Source: Rostratula benghalensis (Eukaryota; Chordata; Aves; Charadriiformes; Rostratulidae). Taken from it: a stretch of DNA of 64,000 bases. The translations under genes were made by a program, and so were the position numbers. The stretch lies in assembly GCA_013399305.1 (NCBI GenBank), contig VXAI01000021.1, forward strand, positions 4,031,874-4,095,873. Direction: 5' to 3'. Positions within the stretch are counted from its first letter, which is position 1, and each line of letters starts with the position of its first letter. Positions 50,487-63,400 of this stretch are shown in pieces. The notes beneath the pieces are model-generated. The model had not been told where the DNA came from, did not search any database, and saw only the letters and a program-made list of their open reading frames with translations.

Positions 50487-52496
50487 ACATTTATTCTTCA
50501 GCCAGAACATCTGCCCAAGAGCAGGCCACATTCCAGCTATGTTCAGCAACAGCTTATCAATGAATCTGACCCGTACACTTTGTCAACAGGCAACTCAGTA
50601 GATATCCCAATGGCCTGTCAACTCTTTGCTCTAGTTTGGAGTCCCAGACTACATAAAAAGCTAATTATATTTCCAATTTGCTTCATCTGTCTCTCTGTAG
50701 CTAAGGGTCTTCACAGGGAACAAAACTGAGTAGGTGAGAAGACTGATTTCTCCCATTCTTCCACCATGGTCCCCTTGAGTGTGGGTGCTGAGTCAGAGGC
50801 AAAGGAAAGGATGGATCTCCTGACACCTGATCTTTCTGGGTATGAGTGAGTTCCTGTCCCCTGTGGTTTAGTTGGCAGGGAAAGGAAATTCAGATGCACA
50901 ATCCACGACAAAGCAGACCTGGACCTACCTCCTAACATAGTCCTGCTCCTTATTTCTAGGGCAGTCTAGGTCCATAATTTATGGTGTATCCTGAGGAAAA
51001 CTAGAGTTTCTTACTAGGTTATAGATTAGTAATTTTCTGATCTTGAATTGCTAACATGGAAAATGTGGAGAGCTTATTTCTAATTCTGGTGTATCAGCAG
51101 ATCATCTACCTTAATGACAAAGTTATCTGTTGCATCATAAGAGTACCTTGGTAGTCTCTTTGGATCAACAGAACTGTGCAAAGGACAGTAGTGTAAACCC
51201 AAGTTTCCTTTTTATTGTTCCTTGCTTCCTTTATCTTTTTTTTTTTTTTTTTTTTTTTTTTTTCCCCCCGACTGGTATTGCAGTCATTCTGCATACACCT
51301 TGCTCTGGTAATAGGTTTCACAGATAATTGCATAAAATTTGCTCTAATGTCTATCAAAGCTTGGTTGCCAAAGGCTTTTCCAGCTGTCACTCAGCTGACA
51401 CTGGGACTGTGTGTAAATGGCTTCATAAATGCAACTGTTCTAAACACAGCTGCCCTCATTGAACCTGTTGAGTCAGAGCCTCATTACCTGGCCTTTTTCT
51501 GAATATTGCCAAATTTCATTTGGTACTTCCACAGTGGCAATAAGTTTGCTGTTGTCATTTCTTGATGCAGTACAGCCCTGCCTTTGGATTTAAAGCTGCA
51601 AAAAAAATCTACTGCTGCATGTAAAATATTGCTTCCTAAATCTAAGTGTAGCCAAGTGCACTGTTAAGATATTTAGAGGTTCTTAAATTATTTCCACTTT
51701 AAAAATACTTTTATGTATTACATTTTGTTAACTTCTTAGGTTAATACAAAATTACTTTCCTGGCTTGACATTGACATAAACGTTCTCTTTTTCCCCCTAT
51801 GTACAGAGGACAGTTAATTTTGTTGCTTGATACTTAGAACAGACAGTAACTCTGAATAGGACATTGTTTCCTAGCCAGATCAGTAGCTACCTCAGGATTT
51901 TTTTTCCATATTAGTTTGGGACTGGGAACAATACAGATGTAAAAGAAGTAAAAGTTTGAGTGTTCTCAACAATAAACATTATTAATTTCCTCTTTGTAAG
52001 ATTTCCCTTCCCTCTCCTATAACTATTTGTAGCTGTCAGCCTCTACCCTTATTTTAATGAGAATGGCAGCTCTAAATTCCTTCTGATTGCTTTTATTTCT
52101 TAGTAGTCCTAAATAAGGATATTCCCAGTATGTATTAATCTTGCTTAGACAAGTTTAAACAACTGATCTCAAAGAGGCTGAGTCCTCCTGTGCCTCTGCA
52201 TGCTATCACTTTGGCTCTTCTCTATTACTAGGGTCAACTGTGTTAGAACATCCACTGTTTGCACTAATTCAAACCAATAAAATTTTAAATTCAGGCTCAT
52301 AAGACTAGAGACTTTCTTTCATTTCATTCTGTGGAATGCTATCTAAGAGGGGAACAAAAGGAGCCAATAGGTTATTTATTTATTAATTTATTACAACTGA
52401 GACAAATGCCTTGATTTATTTGTTCCCTTCCATTTCTTTCTTTCTCAAACTGTTTTGTCACTTTTCTCTTTTCTTTCCCTTCTCCTTTTCCTCTAT
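50485..52496. other. Noncoding DNA, no gene seen
   Basis: Contains T28 followed by C6 at 51236-51269 and otherwise unique AT-rich sequence that becomes increasingly pyrimidine-rich from about 52420 toward the TTTTC array. Confidence 0.5.
51236..51269 (+). repeat. T28-C6 homopolymer pair
   Basis: Twenty-eight T followed by six C. Read on the minus strand it is G6-A28. No transposon body is recognised on either side. Confidence 0.95.
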
Positions 52497-52610
52497 CTTC
52501 TTTTTTTTGTCCTTGTTCTTTTTTTCTTTCCTTTTTCCTTTCCTTTTCTTTTCTTTCTTCCTTCCTTTCCTTTTCTTTTCTTTTCTTTTCTTTTCTTTTC
52601 TTTTCTTTTC
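52497..52610 (+). repeat. Pyrimidine tract leading into (TTTTC)n, left of gap
   Basis: Irregular T/C sequence becomes a perfect CTTTT pentanucleotide array over the last 40 or so bases before the run of N. The strand asymmetry is complete (no purines in the last part), so the DNA is a polypurine-polypyrimidine tract able to form triplex structures. Confidence 0.95.
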
Positions 52611-53374
52611 NNNNNNNNNNNNNNNNNNNNNNNNNNNNNNNNNNNNNNNNNNNNNNNNNNNNNNNNNNNNNNNNNNNNNNNNNNNNNNNNNNNNNNNNNN
52701 NNNNNNNNNNNNNNNNNNNNNNNNNNNNNNNNNNNNNNNNNNNNNNNNNNNNNNNNNNNNNNNNNNNNNNNNNNNNNNNNNNNNNNNNNNNNNNNNNNNN
52801 NNNNNNNNNNNNNNNNNNNNNNNNNNNNNNNNNNNNNNNNNNNNNNNNNNNNNNNNNNNNNNNNNNNNNNNNNNNNNNNNNNNNNNNNNNNNNNNNNNNN
52901 NNNNNNNNNNNNNNNNNNNNNNNNNNNNNNNNNNNNNNNNNNNNNNNNNNNNNNNNNNNNNNNNNNNNNNNNNNNNNNNNNNNNNNNNNNNNNNNNNNNN
53001 NNNNNNNNNNNNNNNNNNNNNNNNNNNNNNNNNNNNNNNNNNNNNNNNNNNNNNNNNNNNNNNNNNNNNNNNNNNNNNNNNNNNNNNNNNNNNNNNNNNN
53101 NNNNNNNNNNNNNNNNNNNNNNNNNNNNNNNNNNNNNNNNNNNNNNNNNNNNNNNNNNNNNNNNNNNNNNNNNNNNNNNNNNNNNNNNNNNNNNNNNNNN
53201 NNNNNNNNNNNNNNNNNNNNNNNNNNNNNNNNNNNNNNNNNNNNNNNNNNNNNNNNNNNNNNNNNNNNNNNNNNNNNNNNNNNNNNNNNNNNNNNNNNNN
53301 NNNNNNNNNNNNNNNNNNNNNNNNNNNNNNNNNNNNNNNNNNNNNNNNNNNNNNNNNNNNNNNNNNNNNNNNNN
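52611..53374. other. Assembly gap (764 N)
   Basis: An unbroken run of N flanked on both sides by the same TTTTC pentanucleotide. The open frames that appear to cross it are artefacts of reading N as coding. Confidence 0.99.
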
Positions 53375-53449
53375 TTTTCTTTTCTTTTCTTTTCTTTTCT
53401 TTTCTTTTCTTTTCTTTTCTTTTCTTTTCTTTTCTTTTCTTTTCTTTCC
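53375..53449 (+). repeat. (TTTTC)n array, right of gap
   Basis: About 14 perfect ttttc units end in tttccccc at 53453. This is the right border of the same microsatellite that fills the gap. Confidence 0.97.
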
Positions 53450-55799
53450 CCCTTGTTTAAGCTGCCAGGGCAAATGAGGAAACAATTACAGGATGTTGGC
53501 TTTAAAAGTGTCTGTCTTTGCCAAATAAGTTTATCTTTTTTTCATTGTGGCTTAAAACATGCTAAACTCAAAGCCAAGTTACTAACCTAAAACTCATGGT
53601 AAGTTCAATGTTTTGCATTAGGCTTACAATAAACTTGGATAGTTTTTCCACAGCCCCTTTGCCAGTGATTAGTTTGGAAGATAGTATGTTTTGAATTTGC
53701 TGAGAGATCTACTGCTCTTAGTTTAGTTTTAGTACTTTTAAAAAGCAATCAATAATGCCCGTTTTGTAATAAGCAAAATTTATGAACTGACAAGCAAAAT
53801 GTAATTATAGTGGGTATTCCATACAAGAAAAAAGAGGTGATCTTAAAGCCATCTCAGCATTCTGTTTGCACTCATTTTCATTCATATAAATGATTAAGTG
53901 GTTCTGTGCTGAAACATTTCTCTCTCAAGGCTTAACATGAGTTTGGAGAAGCTGTTGCCAGAGTTCTATAATGAAATCAATGACCATTTGTATTAACTTT
54001 TCATTCTTACCTACAGACTAAATTTTTCACGGTATTATTTTTATGACTAAGGCCCTAACTCAGTAGCAACTTAGACACCTTTTATTCTTGTTCTCTGGGG
54101 ACTGTGCTCTACAGAAATTTAAATTATTGACAAAGGTGAAGCCTATATCAAGAAACTTAGGTTGATGTTGCAGTCAATGAAGCTGTTTCCCTTGTAATTT
54201 CCTATGCTAAAAAATTGCTCCTTCCTGAATGAGCCATTGAAAGATCAATCAAAAACTATGATATAATGAAGAAGAAAAAGAAGAAAATGTCATCTTATGG
54301 GGTCTTATCAAAACTCAGGTATGTGAAAAATCACCTATTGGATTCATTAGGCTTTGGGTCAAACTAAATGCAGATGTCAATTTCCAATTAAATCTGGGTC
54401 AAATTTATGCTTTGTCCATGCTGTTTAGCAATAAGTGTTGAAATACTACAAAGTTAAATAAACATTCTGTCTGTTAATAATCAGAAATTGCAGTGGATTT
54501 TTGTACAACGTAAGCAGTTCAGGCAGTCTAGGTGTAAAGTCTGCCTAACTGAAATGAACACATTTTGACACACCTTAGCTGCTTTTGGAAATCAGCTCAC
54601 AATTTAACCTTCCTATTTTGCTTTCTGATCATATGTCTCTCTGCATCACCAGTTTTGGCTGAACAAACCCTTACCAAAGGATCTCCTATGGTAGGTATTA
54701 AAAAGAAACAAACCAAAAGGCCTTCAAGTCTTTGAGTCTTAATTTCTTCATGTATTTTAAGAAATACACATCTAACCACAGTAGATCAGATCATCAGATG
54801 GGCTCTCCAGCTGTTCCCAATATGTAATGTTGCTGATTAAACCTGTATGGACTATTGCTACAGCAGCAACAATTCTATAATGCATCCTGTTAACTCTGCA
54901 ATAACAGATGCAGAGCACATCTCTTGCAGTGCTGATCATTTTATACCTGACATTTAATAATAAATTAATTTCTGTCAGGCCTGAAGTTATAGTAAGTTCT
55001 GCACTTGCAAGTCTGACTGCTAACTTACTGGAAATCATGGACCAGCTCTGGTAGAGGAGAGGAACCCTCACTATAACCCTCTTCAGTAATAATCTCAAAC
55101 TGTGCTCATGAAGCTCTGTGGACCTCTTTGGGACTTTCTATGAGTGTGAAGTGATCAGTCAGCACAGATCTTTCCTCAGGAATGCAGTCTAAGACTTAAA
55201 GTTGTCCAACTGTACGTTGGATGCAAGGAGAAGATGAAAGAACTCTAAGTCTCTTTCAGATACGCTTCTCAGTGCAGCAGAGCAGCACAATGATAGCTAT
55301 TGTTATACTAGAGGCAAATTTCAGCTACAAACATTACATTGGTTTTCTTACAGACTAAAAAAAATCAAAACAAAATAGCTTTCCAAATACCCATATTTCA
55401 TTTGTGGGAAGCAAAATAATGATCTTGTCAGCTACTGGCCAGATGAACATTTATAAACTGTGTGTGAAACTTGTCACTAAATCAGGCCTAGAGATGTTTA
55501 TGTGGACTTAACTTGTGAGATTAGAAAATAGCATATAGTGTATAGACTTATATAGGAGAAAAATATAAATGTTTTAATGACTACTTTGCCATCAAGCAGA
55601 TAATCTGATACTCATCACCAGGTCTCATGTAAAGTTTATTTAGTATTTTTGTGAGGGGAAAAAAAAAAAAAGGGAGAATCAAACCCTGACCTTAGTCAAA
55701 GTTAGCAGGCTTATCTTGAGTTTCTTGATGAAACATTGTAGCAAGCTGACCCCTGTGCCGCTTGGTTCAGTAAAAATACTTGCTCATTTAAGCTTCGTC
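53450..55799. other. Noncoding AT-rich DNA, no gene seen
   Basis: No feature recognised apart from A13 at 55659-55671. Minus-strand frames at 54597-54779 and 54772-55098 have no motif. Confidence 0.5.
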
Positions 55800-56877
55800 T
55801 TCTTTATTGGGCTTGTATGGCAAGGTTTTGGTAGCAGTAGGGGAACTAGAGAGGTGAGTTCTGTGAGCAGCTGCCAGAAGCTGCACCTATGGCTGAGAGA
55901 GTCCATGCCAGCCAGCTCCAAGATGGACCCACTGCTAGCCAAAGCCAAGCTGATCAACACCAGTGAGAGCACCTCTGTGATAACATATTTAAGAAGGGGG
56001 AAAATTGGCTGCACAACAGCAATTTTAGCTGGAGAGAGAAGTGAGAATATGTGACAGAAAATTCTGCAGGTACCAAGGTCAGAGAAGAAAGAAGGGGGAC
56101 GAGGCACTCCAGAGCACAGATTTCCTTGCAGCCTGTGGTGAAGACCATGGTGAGGCAGGCTGTCCCCCAGCAGCCCATGGAGGTTAATGATGGAGTATAT
56201 ATTTCCCTGCAGCCCATGGAGGACATGCCTGAAGGAGGCTGTGACCCCATGGGAAACTCATGAGGGAATAGGGCTCCTGGAGCCTCTCTGGACACCTGTG
56301 GGGAGAGTAGTTTTGCTTGAGCAAGTTTGCTGTCAGGACTTGTGACCCTTTAGAGAACCCATGCTAGAGCAACCTGTTTTCATGAAAAACTGTAGCCCGT
56401 GGGAAGGACTCACATGGGAGAATTTCATGGAGGACTATCTCCTGTGGGAGAGGCTCCACACTGGAGCAGGGCAACAGTGTGAGGAGTCCCTCTAAGGAGG
56501 AAGGAGTGGCAGAAACATGTGATGAACTGACTGCAGACCCCATTCCCTGTCCTCGTGTGCCGCTGGCAGGGAGGAGGTAGAGAAATAAGGAATGAAGTTG
56601 AGCCCAGGAAGAAGGGAGGGAGGGATGAGGGGGAAGTTGTTTTAAGATTTGGTTTTATTTCTCATTACCCTACTCTGATTTACTTGCTAATAAATTAAAC
56701 TAATTTTCCCAAGTTGCATCTCTTTTGCCCGTGATGGTAATGGCTGAGTGATCTCCCTGTCCTTATTTTGATCCATGAGCCTTTTGTTACATTTTATCTC
56801 CTATGTCCAGCTGAGGAGGGAAAAAATAGAGAGGTTTTGGGAGGCACCTGGCACCCAGCCAGGGTCAACTCACCACA
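55800..56877 (+). mobile_element. Solo LTR of a bird endogenous retrovirus-type element
   Basis: Matches an LTR type I know from many bird genomes: 'ggcaaggttttggtagcagt' near the start and 'agcagctgccagaagctgca'. A series of decayed 35-50 base GC-rich repeats containing 'cagcccatggagg' follows (56171, 56210 and others). Then come a polyadenylation signal at 56689-56694, 'gtgatctccctgtccttatt', and the end 'agccagggtcaact' with ccaca at 56877. A candidate 5-bp target duplication, tcgtc, is at 55795-55799 and 56878-56882; five bases would fit the ERVL-like class, but the exact left end could be 55800 or 55803. No primer-binding site or internal retroviral gene is seen on either side, so this is a solo LTR. 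Family name not assigned. Confidence 0.85.
56689..56694 (+). terminator. LTR polyadenylation signal
   Basis: aataaa in the expected position of the LTR R region, followed about 35 bases later by a T-rich segment. It fixes the plus-strand orientation of the LTR. Confidence 0.7.
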
Positions 56878-58158
56878 TCGTCATACAGGAACATGGCTGT
56901 TGAGTTCCATTATCCATATATTAGCGTGGACTACAGGTCTAGTTGCCTGTGCCTGGGAAGACAGTCTAGATATTTGAGCCTTGCTGTCTTCACAGTACAT
57001 CTAGCAAGAGAGGCTCAAGAGAGTCTTCAAAACAGACTGATTAGCAACCTTGCAAACCTTATTTCTTTTCATAGAAATGACTAATATTGGGAATCCTACC
57101 TGGACACTGGAAATAGGCTATGTGCTTGTTAGTTTCTTTCATTCTCTAGGTTCTCCCAGGGATATGAATTAAACCAGACATGTACATCCTACAGTGAAGC
57201 TCTGAGGTTTTTGAAGGGGTCGCTGTTTTGCCTGCTGGCATTGGCCTGTGTCAGTATGAAGCTAATGCAGAAAGACTTAATTCAGGAGATTTGTCCTGAG
57301 GTACTGCTGCAACTTCAGCCTCTTTTCAGGCTATGTAGTCTCTGTGTCAGTGCCAGAGGAATGATAGTAATAGTACTAATGGGCACTTTAGAAATGTAAG
57401 ACAGACCCACAAATAAGTATTCATGCTAGAAAGTGTTTTGTCTGGTGGAAAGGGGAGGGTAATCAGTGTTTCCAATGAGCCCAATTTCCATCTGGAAATC
57501 TGAATTTCACTCTTTGTGTCTCACAGCCCATATTTTCTCAGTTAGAAACCTCTGCTTGGTTCTGTGTTATTGAACTTTGTGACATGACAGCAATTAGAAG
57601 ACACTTAACTGAGATAGAGGAAACAGTATGCTATTGAAACCTACCTTTCTTAAAAAAAAAAAAAAAAGAAAAAGGACAATTTTCAATATTTAAGTGATTA
57701 GAACCTGTCATTTCATGTTGTTGTTTGCAAGCTGACACAAATGACAGGACAAAGGAGCATACATGGAAATAAGATGAAAACTCAGAACAGATGTCAGGAA
57801 GCATTTTTCATGCTGAATGTGCACAGTGGCCAACCAGGTAAAGGAAAAGCATTTTCCCATTTAGGAAATAATTAGATGGCCCGTCATGGGCAAAATGGCT
57901 TTCCCAATTTCCTTTTTCTCTAGTTTTCTTGCATTCTTCTCATACTCCAGCTGCTGTTCACTTTTCTCTGACTGGAAGCTTCATCATCATCTAGACATGA
58001 ATCTACTTCTTGTAGAAATGAATGAACTATTAACTGCTAAGTGAACAGCTATTTAGCTAGATATTATCCTGTTGATATTATATCATACTGGTATGTTCAA
58101 ATTCTAGCAATGCATACATTTCTGAAGTTCATAGTTTCTGGAAGTTTTTATCACACAT

Positions 58159-58271
58159 ACAAAATTGAGTCTAGGAGAAAATCAGAGTGACAGAAAACAT
58201 GCTGGTTTTATCTTAAAGAGTCTTATTATTTTTAAGTGATAAAAATGTTACACAAAATTGAATCTAGGAGA
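58159..58271 (+). repeat. Local direct duplication of about 20 bp
   Basis: acaaaattgagtctaggaga (58159-58178) recurs with one change (a for g) at 58252-58271. A few bases upstream of each also correspond only loosely, so this is a short, old duplication. Confidence 0.8.
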
Positions 58272-58305
58272 TAACTTGGGAAAAACACAAATTAAATGGA
58301 CAATT

Positions 58306-58325
58306 GCACACCCCTGCACACCCCT
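58306..58325 (+). repeat. Tandem decamer, two copies
   Basis: gcacacccct is present twice in tandem with no difference. Confidence 0.9.
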
Positions 58326-60392
58326 CAAAGATTAATAAGTTTCTGGAATCTTTGCTTTGATTGAGGCTTTGCGCCCAGATCTCATGCGGACTTTCTGTGT
58401 GATCCTGCTGGCAGTCTTTTATAACCTTGTGCCTCATCTTTTGTGTGCATAGAACAGAGTAATTTTATTTTGTTAGTTGAATACGAATATGGAACTGTAA
58501 TGATTTGGGGCACTGACATTTGACCTGTGCAAGTACTAAGTTAATTTATTATACTTGTGGTCCTCATTTCAGTAAAGTGTTGGCCCATTACAAATTCATG
58601 ATAAAGCTATTTGAGAGTGATAGATAGAAAATGCCCACTGAGGACAATGTTACGACTCAGACCAGGAAATTGAAAGTTTTTGGTTTGTAATGAATTTATC
58701 CAGGAACTGTTATGTGATGCTTTTAAAAGACTAGCTGAACAAATCACTACAACATCAGACTGTATTTCCAAGCTTATGATTTCCATCAGGTCAAAAGAAG
58801 AGCTCTCTGCCCCAACTCCTGCCCCAAGCTCCCGTAGTTTCAGTGCTAAATGGTGTCACCCATATGTGATAATTAAATAAAAGATTTTGATTTTCGTATT
58901 TCTGGAAATTGCTTGGTGAGGTTGTTTCCAGCTTGCAGAAGAGATGATAATTTCCTTTTTTCAAGTAATTCAGCCTTCAATCAAATAAAATACCCAAGGA
59001 AATAAATCTAATTTTTAATATTATGTGGAGACAATGTCAGTCACAGCACAGAGCAAGTGCAATTTTGTTGATTTTGGAATTGGTACAGAACTTGCTAAAG
59101 TTAAAAATAGCTAGGGAGCTAAAATTTAAGGATGATACTCTGCCCTCATTTCTGTTTTTTTTTCCCCCCCACCGTAATCCCTTCAACACCACTTCATGAG
59201 GCACACAGTGATATGCATTAACACTGGAACATCAGTCTTGAATTGGAATTTCGTGAGTTTTTGCTGACATATGTGACTCCTATAGTCCGTTTTCCAGAAT
59301 TAATTATTTGGGGTGGTGAGTGAACAAAACCTGCCCAACAACTCAAAATTGGGTGCATACTGGTGCCAACAAGCTTTCCCCAAAATTCAGTCACTCTTTT
59401 TTATATGGATGCGGAAATGTTAACTTAAAACTGAAGTTTTTCTGAATTAGAAACACTTTTTTGTGTGGATAATTTGAGAAATTCAAAGGGAATGTGTGTG
59501 TATATAAAAAAATAAAAATACAGTCTATAATACCTTGTAATAGTTGTGGTGTGTATTTATATGTATGCAAAAGGTTTGGTGTGAGTACCTGTAAGTGAGC
59601 CCATCTTCTGAACATTTGCTTTTTCATCATAAGTTTTTTATTGGTGGAAGATTTAATGGTACCCTTGTGCTTGAGGCAATTAACCACATTGACTACGATA
59701 GTTTGGCCATAGAAAGAAAAAGCTAGTGCTTTATTCTTAATGTCTAGTATTAGATGTGAAAGAATATAAACAAATTTGTGCATATACAATAACTGAGTCC
59801 CAGTGTCTTCTCACATCAAATTCACATGGACACCATCACAATTATGCCTAACGTTGTGGATAAAGGCAAAATCTATATTCTGCATTGTTACATAGCAGAA
59901 GAAATTCTTCAGCATAGAGAGAACACCAACAATTTAACTGGGCTCTGCAGCCAGTTTTGGGGGATGAAGAACATTGGTTCAGAGGAATAGGTTTTTAACT
60001 TCATTTTTCCTCCCTTCCTGCAGGCGTATTAGGGAAAAGAAAGGACCAGAAGGGGGTCTTTGTACCACACACATCCATGCTAATGCTAAAATTACATTGT
60101 GCTATCTTTAAGTTTTTAGAGGATCTCATGCTCCTATAGGGAGACAAAGTGTTTTAGTTCTTTCACCTCTGCACTATTGAAAATATCCATTTTGTGCTAT
60201 CTTGCTCAACACTTTTTAACCTGTGCTGTCATGCTCAAGGGTATTCTTCACCTGCCTGGCACAGTTTTCATGTTATTAGCAGTAACATATTTGAAATAAG
60301 ATTTAGCACTCTAGGTATTTGGATTTGAATGCCAGAAGTCAAAGAATGAGTTTAGAATTAAGCACTTATATTTATTTGCATTATTTATTACA

Positions 60393-60420
60393 TTATTTAT
60401 TTATTTATTTATTATTATAT
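60393..60420 (+). repeat. (TTTA)n / (TTA)n microsatellite
   Basis: Several perfect ttta units passing into tta units. Confidence 0.9.
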
Positions 60421-63400
60421 CTTTCTATGTACTTTATTCTTTCTGTGCCGGTTAACTGACTTTTATGTTTTCAAGGACTTTTTTCATAATCATGGGGCTA
60501 TGAACTTTTATGCTCTTCACCAAAAAAAAGTAGAAAAAAACATTCTTGTGAAATGTTGTGATCAAGAAACTGTATTTTTAAATGAAAAGCCTGAAAGACT
60601 GGTTGAGTTCATCTTATGTGGCAGGACTTGTAGAAGAGGTCTTTGACAAGCTAGAAAATGAGAGCTGAATGAAAATCGAGCTTGCCATGGATAATCTCTT
60701 GGTATCACAGGGTGTCTAGCATTTCTGTACCTTGCTTTTTTTTTGCCTTGAAAGGAATGGTAAAGTTATATTTGTACACGTGTTTTCCAATTTTGAGAGG
60801 AAACATGCTACATACATGCAAAGTAGTATTAATAATGAGATCGCTACACTATGTCAATTGATACAGTTGTGTCCTGGAAAATAGTTATTGTATCATTATT
60901 AGCTATCACTATTCCAAGAGGAAATGTTAAGTACGCTACTACAAAATGGTTCTCTTTTGAGCATGTTTTCTTTATGCAACAACTGAAAGTAATACCCATC
61001 CTCTTAAAATATAAGACATTATTTCCTATTCAGTTTCCAGTGCTGAAAACACTGAATAAAACCCAAAAGACTGTGTGGATCATTTCTCTTTTCTTCCACA
61101 TAATTTGTTAATGTGTACAGCAATGTAGAACTTTAAGAGATTCTTTTGATGCTATGTAAGAACACATTATGTTAATTCAGTCCTATTTATACATGAGAAC
61201 AACTGACTCAAAACAGTTCTGTGATCAATGAGGCTATGACTACCTTAAATACATTCACTGAATATTTTCTCTACAGAAAATAGCCCCGCAGAATTGTTAT
61301 GTGAGAGTTTTTTATAAAAGAATTGATTTTAAAAGGTCAAAATTTAAAAACGATACTGTTATTTAAATGTAGTGTGAAGGTTTAAGTGCAAATCACTCTA
61401 AGGTAACTTTTTTTTTAAGAGCGGACTAATGCAGTATTATGTTTTATAGTGCAATAAAATTATGTGCTAAAATTATGCTCATAAATGCAGGCAAATGTAA
61501 ACCAAGCTATTAGTTATGTTTTCTCAGATAAAAGTGATTAGCATAGCTATCAAACTCTTCTCCTATTTGAATAACAGAATTATGTCTGAAATCTAAGGCT
61601 TGTTTGCAAAAGCTGAGTCTTAAAAAGAAATGTAAATCCAGCTATCAATGTTGTATTTGAAAGTGAATGCAACGGTCTGCTCATCATTCTGCTAACAACT
61701 AAGACCAGAGGAACATGACCCAAATTGCAGCAAAACCCATCAATATGAAACGTGCCTCAAATACTATCTTAGAAGTCATTCTTAGCACTTTATCCTAGAC
61801 TCCTTACTGCTGAACAGACTTATTTAAAAACTATTGTGGTTTGTTTAACCATAAGAATGAGGAAAGAGTCTTCTAGCAACAGTCACCATGAGACAAAGTT
61901 TTATGTATAATTCATTAAGTATGTGGTCATCTACTAGCAAATTAATTTCCATCTGACAGCTATACTTCTGGTAGTGTCCTCTTAGGAAGGCGCATGGTAT
62001 ATAATTAAAATCTGAACAGAACAAATTAAATGCTGATTATTTCATAAACAATTTCAGGCCTTGAATATTTCTTACCTCTCTTTATAGGAACAAACCAAGG
62101 TATTTTGACAATGTATAGATGAAAAGATGTATTTTCTTAACCCTATATCCAGTTGTTTTCTAATGCCTAATGGTTGTGCTTAAAATTGCCACTGGAAAAT
62201 CCAAGTGTGAAAAAACAACTAAAAAGCCAACCTCCCCTTCAAGCCTGCAAGGAGCAAATAAACGCTGTCTCTGCCTGCGAGGTGGCTTTCCTGTAATGCT
62301 AATACTCACTGATCATAGGCAACATTTAATATTTTAGACACAAACCACTGCTCAGAGAGGGGCAGTGTTTCCTTCGCATCCTCTTTGCCTCCCTCCTTTA
62401 CCCCCTTAAATTCACTTAATCAAAGTCATTTGAAGCATTTAATGGGTGTTTGCCACACTGATGAGAGAAAGACTACAGATGAACAACTCCGGTGATCATA
62501 AAGGATTTCTTATTATTACTTGCAATAAAAACTATTACAATAAAAGATAAACTATTAACTAAAATATTACAAATGTTTTCAAGCAGTCATGTATTGAAGA
62601 GCGCTGCAGGGAAGTTTCATACGTGATCTTGTTGAATGGGATTTTTTTTAAGGTTTCCACCATGGTTTGCATGCAATGTGAGGTTTAGCTTGTGCTGGCA
62701 ACTGCAGTGCGAAGTCATAAGGACATGTGAGCATATGCTGGAGTCTGTCACCGCCTTCTCCCTTTGCTTATGCTACTAAGATTAAGTTAACAGACATGCA
62801 CTACCATGTCCTGAAATTAACCTTTCTAGGCGCAGGTTTTTTGCTTGCTGCAGTACTGGATGGACAGCTAGACTCCTGGTTTTGAAGCAAAGACATTTTC
62901 TGTATGATGATGCAACATCATTTATCAGTCAAATGTATTTGAATTTATAACATCCCTCCATGATCTTCTTCTGGAGACACTGTAGGTGTAGCGTATACCA
63001 AATGGGCAGTAACAGATTCCTGGACAGTGTAGCGGTATCAATAGCTTTTCAGTATTGCAGGCCAAGACCGTCTATTGAGAAAGAAAATTTCTTTAAGGAG
63101 AACTTGAAAAGATGAACCTAAAAGAATTCAGATAGTAAATGTGTGTGCACATATGGATGGTGTATACAATGGTATGACAATGCATGTAAGTATTTTGTAA
63201 AGATAGGATTAGTAAGTCTACAATGAACCTCAGATAATGTGATGAAAGATTTGTCTACTACATTGGCATTTATTAATAGGTAAACCAGTTGGTACTATCC
63301 ATTCACAGTCTCTGTAGTTCTCAGTAGTAAATTAACCGTTCTTCTCTTACACTCCCTACTGCCACTTTTTTAGAAAGGCTTCCATGTCAAAAGATTGTAC

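Noticed and set aside
52411..53485. Three apparent open frames of 330-349 codons
   Set aside because: They run through 764 N and a TTTTC array; the coding potential is an artefact.
55716..56295. Overlapping open frames of 107-113 codons at 55.7-56.3 kb as genes
   Set aside because: They fall in or across the LTR and reflect its GC-rich internal repeats, not a retroviral or host protein.
57652..57667. A16 as the tail of a processed pseudogene
   Set aside because: No recognisable coding or mRNA-like sequence upstream and no flanking direct repeat.
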